DNA of 12,805 nucleotides, taken from NCBI GenBank assembly GCA_002803225.1, contig NXFV01001436.1, positions 1 through 12,805 on the forward strand, given 5' to 3'. The translations under genes and the position numbers were made by a program. The first letter of the stretch is position 1. Each line of letters begins with the position of its first letter. The stretch is from Gamarada debralockiae (Eukaryota; Ascomycota; Leotiomycetes; Helotiales; Hyphodiscaceae). The notes under the pieces were generated by a model. That model made no database searches and had not been told where the DNA came from. It saw only the letters and a list, made by a program, of their open reading frames with translations. This document shows, piece after piece, positions 7,389 to 12,805 of the stretch.

Positions 7389-9371
7389 TCAAAGCACATA
7401 TCGGAACGTCAGATTCTCCCTGTCTGTGAGATCGAGCAGATTGTTGTCAACTACGTGATCGACTTGACGCCCTTCGGAATCCGTGGACTCGACCAATCCA
7501 GTTACTCGGATCTCAGCTCCAGATGAAAGAAGGGCGTCGCGGCGATTGTTTTCTTTTGTGAGGTAGTACCGAATGTATAGGACGAGAAGTGCTGGAAGAA
7601 TTGAGGCAACTCCCAGGATCACGCCCCATGGGACGTAATATCGTGGCTGCGGAATATCAGTGAGATAATCGAAAGTTTGGATGGAGACATGGACAGTGGA
7701 ATACCTTGTATTGTGGCTGGAACAGCTGTGGCGACAATATGTTTCCAAGGCCATATCCGACGTGGTAGAGAGCGATGACTGTCGTCTTCTTCGTGTGTCC
7801 GGCTGAACAATTCGCTGCCCATATCATCACAACCGCGTAGGCGATTCCGTTGGGTGCCCGAAGCCAAATGGCTGCGACGAGACCCCATTTGTCCGACCAT
7901 GGCAATGCTGGAAGGCAGTGACGTCAGTGGGAAGTTTGTGACGCTGGAACTTTAATAAGGACTCACACAAGAGTAGTATGCATGAAATGCAGGGTAGAAT
8001 GTAGGATCCAGCCGATATCCAAGCCCTGGTGTTCTTGGTGTACGCCAGCAGCCAAGCGGCAATGGCCAAGGAGACGAAGGCAGCGACTCCAGTGACGCAA
8101 CCAAGTAAGGTCGTTTCCAGGACGGAAAAGCCGAAGGAATTGATGATTAGTGAGTATTGGTTTGTCAAGCCGTTGGCCATTTCTTGGGACCAGGCATGGA
8201 GGAAGAACATCCACGTCTTTGGGTCTTTAATGGCTTCAATGAATCTTTGCAGTATCAGTACAAAACAATACAAAGATAGAGGCGAGTAACATACTGGTAT
8301 CTCTTGAATCTCTTTTGCTCAATTCCAGAACGATTACTCATGATTCGCAGAATGGCCTGAGCCTTCTCTTTCGGTGTGAGGAAATGCGCGCTCAAGGGGC
8401 TGTCTGGGAAGAAGAAATAAACGGCGACGGCAAGAAGTAGGGTCAAAGAGCCCGTAATAACTGAAGGCATCAACACAAGTAAAGTTCATCCTCCAAGATC
8501 GAAATTACTTACCCATGAACCATTTCCAAGGAGCAAATGATCCGGTCTTGATGAACAGCACACCATAGGAGAGCAACCCAGAAGTCACGGGACTCCCATT
8601 TCCAATTGCCCACATGCAGGGCATCAAAACAGCTTGCTCATCGTAGGTGAAGAACATCGAAAGAATGAGGAACGATGGGACGATACAGGCCTCGGCGATG
8701 CCAAGAAGGAAGCGAACGACGAAGAGGCCAGCGAAATCTTTGCAGGCAACATGTAGGTAGATGAATGCAGACCTGTATTTCTCAGAATGATTGATCGAAA
8801 TTAGATTGATATATTTACCATATGGTCAGGTTCAAAGCTAGCCACTTGCCAACAGGAAAGCGCTGAAGTGCCCAGTTCTGGGGCCATTCTGCAAGCAGGT
8901 AGCCCAGATAGAAGATGCTCTACGAATATATCAACACATATCCTTGAGCCGGACTGGGTTTTAAAGCAGACCGAAAGCCAGTTGTACTGATTACTGTTAA
9001 GGTGTGCGTCTTTGAGTATTCCAAGAATTGCGGAGCTGCCCAACTAGGGGTTTTCCGCGTGTCAGTCTAGCCCCCTGCTCTCAGTGACTGAAACTCACAG
9101 TTTGCTTGTCGACATACATAATATGGTATCCAACACATATGAAAGGTAGAATCCATTTGATACATTTGTTGCGGATGGCTGTGGCTTCCTCCGGTGTTGG
9201 ATCGTCCACTTGGATTTGAGCGAAGAGTTTGTAGGACTCATCAGCGAATTGGATGGGGACTTTCGGCAGCTGAACCGTAGCTACGGATTGAGTATTTTGC
9301 GACTTGCCTACATCTCCGTCCTTGTCCGAAGAGTCCGCAGAGTCCGCCTTGAATTCTGCAAGAGATGCCAT
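7389..9371 (-). CDS. MFS transporter, allantoate permease/ACS family
   Basis: This major facilitator belongs by sequence to the anion:cation symporter group (Dal5, Tna1-like), plasma-membrane proton symporters for small carboxylates such as allantoate, nicotinate or related acids. My model has eight minus-strand exons: 9371-9099, 9043-8972, 8919-8819, 8772-8513, 8460-8295, 8244-7967, 7907-7705 and 7646-7389. They total 1611 nt, 536 aa, with all phases consistent. Introns are 46-59 nt. A hydrophilic cytosolic N-terminus of about 72 residues precedes TM1, which carries the conserved YVDKQT. Then come YNWLS|SIFYLGYLLAEWPQN, QRFPVGKW (loop 2-3), RFLLGIAEACIVPSFLILS (TM4-5), KTWMFFLHAWSQ at the start of the second half and PWGVILGVASILPALLVLY (last TM). 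The start at 9371 gives a usual N-terminus; an in-frame ATG at 9476 is possible. Intron 2 (8920-8971) has a weak donor, GTCTGC. It is divergent from the flavin monooxygenase gene, suggesting shared control. The substrate is not determined. No lesion is seen. Confidence 0.93.
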
Positions 9372-10009
9372 CACGAGATGGAAGGAAACACGCGACCTGG
9401 AAGATTCTCGGCGGCTCTGATCGAACTTGATCATCGCGTTTGCAAGATAGGCTATTCTTATGTATCTCATAAACATGGTGGGGTTTCAAGGGTAGCTGAA
9501 TAGCACGCAATTTGCAGGGAAAAATGCATGCTGAGTGCGGCATTCAACTGAGGGGTTCCCAACAAGCGACGAAGGGAAGGTACAAGGTCCACTTTCGAGA
9601 TCTTTTGATGACCACTTGGTAATACTTACTTGGGAAGATGCGTAGTGGGTGCACGAAGGGGGCGTGGACGCTTTGGATACGCAAATTTCCGAGTGGAACG
9701 GAGTCACGTGAAGTCCGTTGCGTGCTTATCTTTCGATTCTTCGCCATTTTCATCCTTGAAAACTACATCTACCTAGCACGTTTTGTTGACTACTCCCGCA
9801 CAAATCCGCCATATCTAGTAGGGTGTGGTGGGCCTCAGATTGATTCAAGAATGGGATGAAAAGGGGTGAGAATATGTGATGATTGTGATCCCAAAGTTGT
9901 TGGCCCGAAACAAAACAAACAAGTCGCTCCTTCCTCATCTCCCGCTATTCGTCTAAATTGTTCAAATCATCTGATGACTGAAATCTTATGTAATCTTACA
10001 TATCCAAAG
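9372..10009. promoter_or_regulatory. Shared divergent promoter region, 638 bp
   Basis: This region separates the start codons of the minus-strand transporter and plus-strand monooxygenase, so it must hold both promoters. It contains the perfect palindrome TCACGTGA (9704-9711) with an E-box core, and one match to the HGATAR nitrogen-regulator site on the minus strand (9726-9731). No clear TATA box is seen. A second in-frame ATG for the monooxygenase lies at 9974. Co-regulation is inferred from the arrangement. Confidence 0.6.
9704..9711. promoter_or_regulatory. TCACGTGA palindrome (E-box type site)
   Basis: A perfect 8-bp palindrome with the CACGTG core recognised by fungal bHLH factors of the Cbf1/Pho4 kind. 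It lies about 300 bases from both start codons in the divergent region. Binding is not shown by sequence alone. Confidence 0.4.
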
Positions 10010-11449
10010 ATGGACGGCGCCACTGAACCTCTTCAAGTGGCCATTGTGGGGGCTGGAATCGCAGGTCTAACGGCCGCGATTGCCCTCCGCCAGCATCCTC
10101 ATATAAATGTCACACTGTACGATAAAGCAACCGAATTGAAAGAAATCGGCGCGAGTATTGCTTTGGGTCCCAATGGGTTGCGCACCCTCGAGCGGCTAGG
10201 ACTCAACGATGCCATCAGCGACGAGGTGTCGTATCGAGGGCCGTCCAACATTCCTATGATATACAGACATGTATGTATCTGAACCCTGGACTGCTCAACT
10301 CCCATAGTCAATGATGGTACTGAAAACTCTACAGTGGAAGACGAATGAAATAATTGGCATGGATGTTCACGAAAACGTTACCAAATACCTGCATCGTACA
10401 GCTCGCTATCATCGGGCGCACCTGCACCAGGCCCTTCTCAAGAACGTCCCTCGCGATATCATTCATCTGAGGAAGCAAATCATGTCTGTAGATGCGGATT
10501 CATCTCAAGACAGCGTAACATTAGAGTTTCAAGACAGTACAATCGTCACTGCAGATATCCTTCTGGGAGCTGATGGGCTTCGCTCGGTATGACATCGCAA
10601 CTTCTTAATAGTGAAGAGGAGGTGAAGAAGCTGATCCCCAAGCAGGGCGTAAGATCGTCGCTTGTCCCAGACTTCCAGCTGAAATGGAGCGGCTGGACAG
10701 CTTTTCGTTCCATTTTTGATGCTGTTCTAGCTGAGTCCATCCCCGATCTGCCACCAGATTCAACACATTGGTGGGGACCCGACACCAACTTCTTCGCTTC
10801 GCGTCTGGGCCAGAACACTTATACCGTTGTTGGAGGAGTTCATGTGGACCCCGATGATCCTAGTGCAGGATTTAAAGACGTATGGTGGGACCAAGAGGCC
10901 AACATTAAGCTGCTGCGGGAGAAGTACAAGGACTGGAACCCGATCGTTAAAGCCCTCACAGAAGTCACACCTGATATTCGATTCTATCCGAACCTCTCCT
11001 GTTCCAGGCCACTAGATACCTGGATTTTTGGAGACAGGACTACACTCATTGGTGATGCAGCACATGCACATGGAGGTGCTCATGCCACGGGCGGCTCGTT
11101 GGCGATCGATGATGCGTATGCGTTCTACCTATCCCTACTTTCAATGTTCCCGTTGAATTCAACAACCAAGCCATCTGGACCTGAGATCCGAAAAGCGCTC
11201 GAACTCTATCAGGCTACCCGGAAGCCGCACGCCGACCGACTGCTGAAGATGGTCTATGCGGCGAATACGGCTAGGTCTGAGAAGATCAAAACTGGGAAGT
11301 TGGAAACTGATGAAGAGTTGCGGGCCAGAGCGAGCAAGGGCTCGAATACTACCTGGCTTCACGAGCATGATGTCGTCAAGGCCTTTGAACGTACTTTGAG
11401 GTGTCAATCTGCTTTTGAGACTTCAGCTGAGATCTCCGCGAAGTTCTGA
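10010..11449 (+). CDS. FAD-dependent monooxygenase, salicylate hydroxylase type
   Basis: This is a class A flavoprotein monooxygenase, which uses NAD(P)H and O2 to hydroxylate an aromatic ring, often with decarboxylation. Three exons, 10010-10270, 10335-10586 and 10646-11449, give 438 aa, close to the family's usual length. The Rossmann motif VGAGIAGLTAAIAL holds GxGxxG at residues 14-19, followed by the EIGASIALGPNGLRTLERLG segment. The DG motif LLGADGLRS ends exon 2 (about 165-171). The GD motif LIGDAAHAHGGAHATGGSL has Gly-Asp at 307-308 and contacts FAD. Intron 1 (10271-10334) has donor GTATGT; intron 2 (10587-10645) has donor GTATGA and a tandem AAGCAG acceptor, so one Gln may be optional. 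ATG 10010 puts the Rossmann fold at the expected distance; ATG 9974 is in frame and would add 12 residues. No signal peptide is visible, so it is probably cytosolic. The divergent transporter suggests a joint role in taking up and degrading an aromatic acid. The exact substrate is unknown. Confidence 0.94.
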
Positions 11450-11878
11450 ATGGTTCCTTTGGCTTCGGAGGGGATTTTCAGTGACTGGGATCTATGCCTG
11501 TGTAGAGGAAATGGACGGCACGCACACGAGGAACAGTGCGCAGACCCAAGGAGATGGCCATAAGAATGAGAATGAATAAATGAACTGCAATCCACCATGA
11601 CCACAAGTATGGACAAGACAGGCTGGAGACATACACTTATTGAGAACCATACCTATCCAGATATCCGCCTCGGTTGCGAAAGTTCATTTGGAAGTCTCCA
11701 AAAACTACTTCACTTAATCTTTTCTGTGCATGACGTTTTGGGGGTTGACAGTTCTCGAGCCTTTGCGGAAACTTTCTTGCATCTGCTTCCAACAATGTCT
11801 GTTATATGAATTTGTGCAAAGTGAAATATCCCCTACTTGTCCGGCACATCTGCACGCCCTGTCAGTTCATCAGGACTA
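11450..11878. other. 3' flank of the monooxygenase gene
   Basis: This holds the 3' untranslated region of the monooxygenase and spacer up to the presumed transposon edge. A 70-codon open frame at 11597-11809 shows no recognisable domain and I do not call it a gene. Confidence 0.5.
11575..11580 (+). terminator. AATAAA polyadenylation signal
   Basis: AATAAA lies about 125 bases downstream of the monooxygenase stop codon, a suitable distance for 3' end formation. Position and motif only. Confidence 0.4.
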
Positions 11879-12805
11879 CAGTACTAGAGCCGAAGTTTGA
11901 GCCGCAGCCGAAAATCATGAAAATCAAAAATAAATCAACAACACTCTTTATTTAATTACAAAACCAAAAACAATTATAATTTAATTTCGTTTGAAGCAAA
12001 TTAATCGCAAATACTGTCGCTTCAAAACGTACTCCTTGGATTCCTAATCGGTCTGTTCAATACTTCGTATGCCAGCCATCCGCGTCAATGCACGCCTGAA
12101 CCCTCCTTTCCATACTCTCTACCAACTCCTCAAAAAAACTAACGGGTATCGTTGCCCAAGCTTCCTTCAAAGCATCTTCCATTGCAGTTCGGTCCTCTTC
12201 GGACTTCCCATTTGACTGCCAGAGCTCAAGGAACATTCGTGATGCTGTATCTTTGAGTCGTTTCCAGGCATGCTCGATCGGGTTAAGGTCAGGCGAATAA
12301 GGAGGCCAATCTGTGACTCGTATGCCTCGTTCCTCAAACCATTCCTTGACTTTTTTAGCTGTATGGATCGGGGCGTTATCTTGCATGAATATGAGGCCCT
12401 TGGTATAGTTGGGTACGACGAGGTCCTCAAGAAGAGTAAGATAAGAGTTGGCAGAGTACCCATGCTTCTTTGACTCGAAGTCACGCTCTAAAATCAACAG
12501 ATCAGAGCGCTGCCCATTACCCCAAAAGGCTGCAGAAACCATCACTCGCATACCCTTTCCCTTCTTGTATGTTTCAACATGTGTAGGTTTCCATTTGTCG
12601 CTTGAATGGCCCCAAGCCCAGACGACCTCCCCCTCTTTACCCCGCTCCACAAAACACTTATCACTCCACGTGTATTCCCGCCACTTCTTTGTCTTCCAAT
12701 GGGCCCTACAACGACACTAGAGTAGCCTTTCAGCAGCTACTACTGGCGTAAGCTCTGGGCGCTTCTTTGCACGCCAATGTTTGAGGCCTTCAGCTATCGC
12801 AAGGT
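11879..12805 (-). mobile_element. Tc1/mariner-type DNA transposon, left part
   Basis: The transposase at 12057 onward shows that this is a Tc1-like element; the other end is beyond the window. A plausible terminus is the TA at 11877-11878 followed by CAGTACTAGAG, since Tc1 family elements insert at TA and often begin CAGT. The 178 bases between this point and the transposase stop are A/T rich and contain a small 8-bp inverted repeat (TTTGAAGC at 11990-11997, GCTTCAAA at 12019-12026). The exact boundary cannot be proved without the second inverted repeat. Confidence 0.6.
12057..12805 (-). pseudogene. Tc1-like DD34E transposase, interrupted, partial
   Basis: The minus-strand frame encodes the catalytic part of a Tc1/mariner (DDE_3) transposase, which cuts and rejoins the element's ends. 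All three catalytic acidic residues are visible. The first Asp is in TWSDKCFVERG (codon 12662-12660), the second in FMQDNAPIHTAKK (12380-12378) and the Glu in SPDLNPIEHAWKRLK (12275-12273); 34 residues separate the last two, giving DD34E. The stop is at 12059-12057, after GWHTKY. Upstream the same frame stays homologous-looking to the window edge (GLKHWRAKKRPELTPVVAAE) but is cut by a TAG at 12719-12717, where Trp (TGG) or Gln would be expected. The residue after the first catalytic Asp is Lys, where WSDE is usual, which may be a G to A change. The N-terminal DNA-binding part lies outside the window. The copy is probably dead, although the coding quality of the rest is good, so decay may be recent. 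Confidence 0.9.

Noticed and set aside
9372..9476. Longer N-terminus for the transporter from ATG 9476
   Set aside because: In frame, but it adds a non-conserved 35-residue extension; ATG 9371 gives a typical hydrophilic N-terminus. Not fully excluded.
11597..11809. 70-codon + strand open frame after the monooxygenase
   Set aside because: Short, no domain, no homology I can recognise, and located in a 3' flank.
1..12805. CRISPR array, tRNA, rRNA or bacterial-style defence island
   Set aside because: No regularly spaced repeats and no cloverleaf or rRNA-like sequence was seen; introns and gene families are fungal.

Overview
The window looks like nuclear DNA of a filamentous ascomycete, most likely a eurotiomycete such as Aspergillus or Penicillium. 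The reasons are many short GT-AG introns (46-65 nt), a HET-domain gene, a BTB protein with a low-complexity tail, an allantoate-permease-type MFS transporter with eight exons, a salicylate-hydroxylase-type flavoprotein and a fungal Tc1-like transposase. There is no bacterial gene layout, CRISPR array, rRNA or tRNA.

Layout. (1) 1-770: upstream DNA with a short 16-bp tandem repeat and a doubtful P450-like peptide. (2) 771-2131 (+): BTB/POZ gene, apparently intact, with one 50-nt intron that moves the start upstream of the obvious ORF. (3) 2132-2928: intergenic, holding a possible 198-bp solo copia-type LTR with a 5-bp direct repeat on each side. (4) 2929-5227 (+): a HET domain plus ZZ zinc finger gene, broken by two frameshifts, two TAG codons replacing the Trp residues of its conserved SWVPDW motif, and other stops. 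(5) About 5542-6639 (+): a PAP2-type membrane phosphatase/phosphotransferase gene, also broken by a TAG, a probable frameshift and loss of the active-site Ser. (6) 7389-9371 (-): an intact ACS-family MFS transporter (eight exons, 536 aa). (7) 9372-10009: shared divergent promoter region. (8) 10010-11449 (+): an intact FAD-dependent monooxygenase (three exons, 438 aa). (9) About 11879-12805 (-): the 3' part of a Tc1/mariner element whose DD34E transposase is interrupted by an in-frame TAG and which runs off the right edge.

How it fits together. The only functional module visible is the divergent transporter/monooxygenase pair, which suggests uptake and ring hydroxylation of a small carboxylic acid, probably aromatic. 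This is inferred from family and arrangement; the substrate cannot be read from sequence. On the left lie two adjacent decayed genes. Several of their lesions are TGG to TAG (TpG to TpA), the change expected from repeat-induced point mutation (RIP), mixed with apparent one-base deletions that RIP does not explain. A TAG in the transposase at the right end fits the same pattern. I see no strong sign of an undescribed system. The most interesting points are the graveyard of dead HET and PAP2 genes beside an intact catabolic pair, and the HET-ZZ fusion itself.
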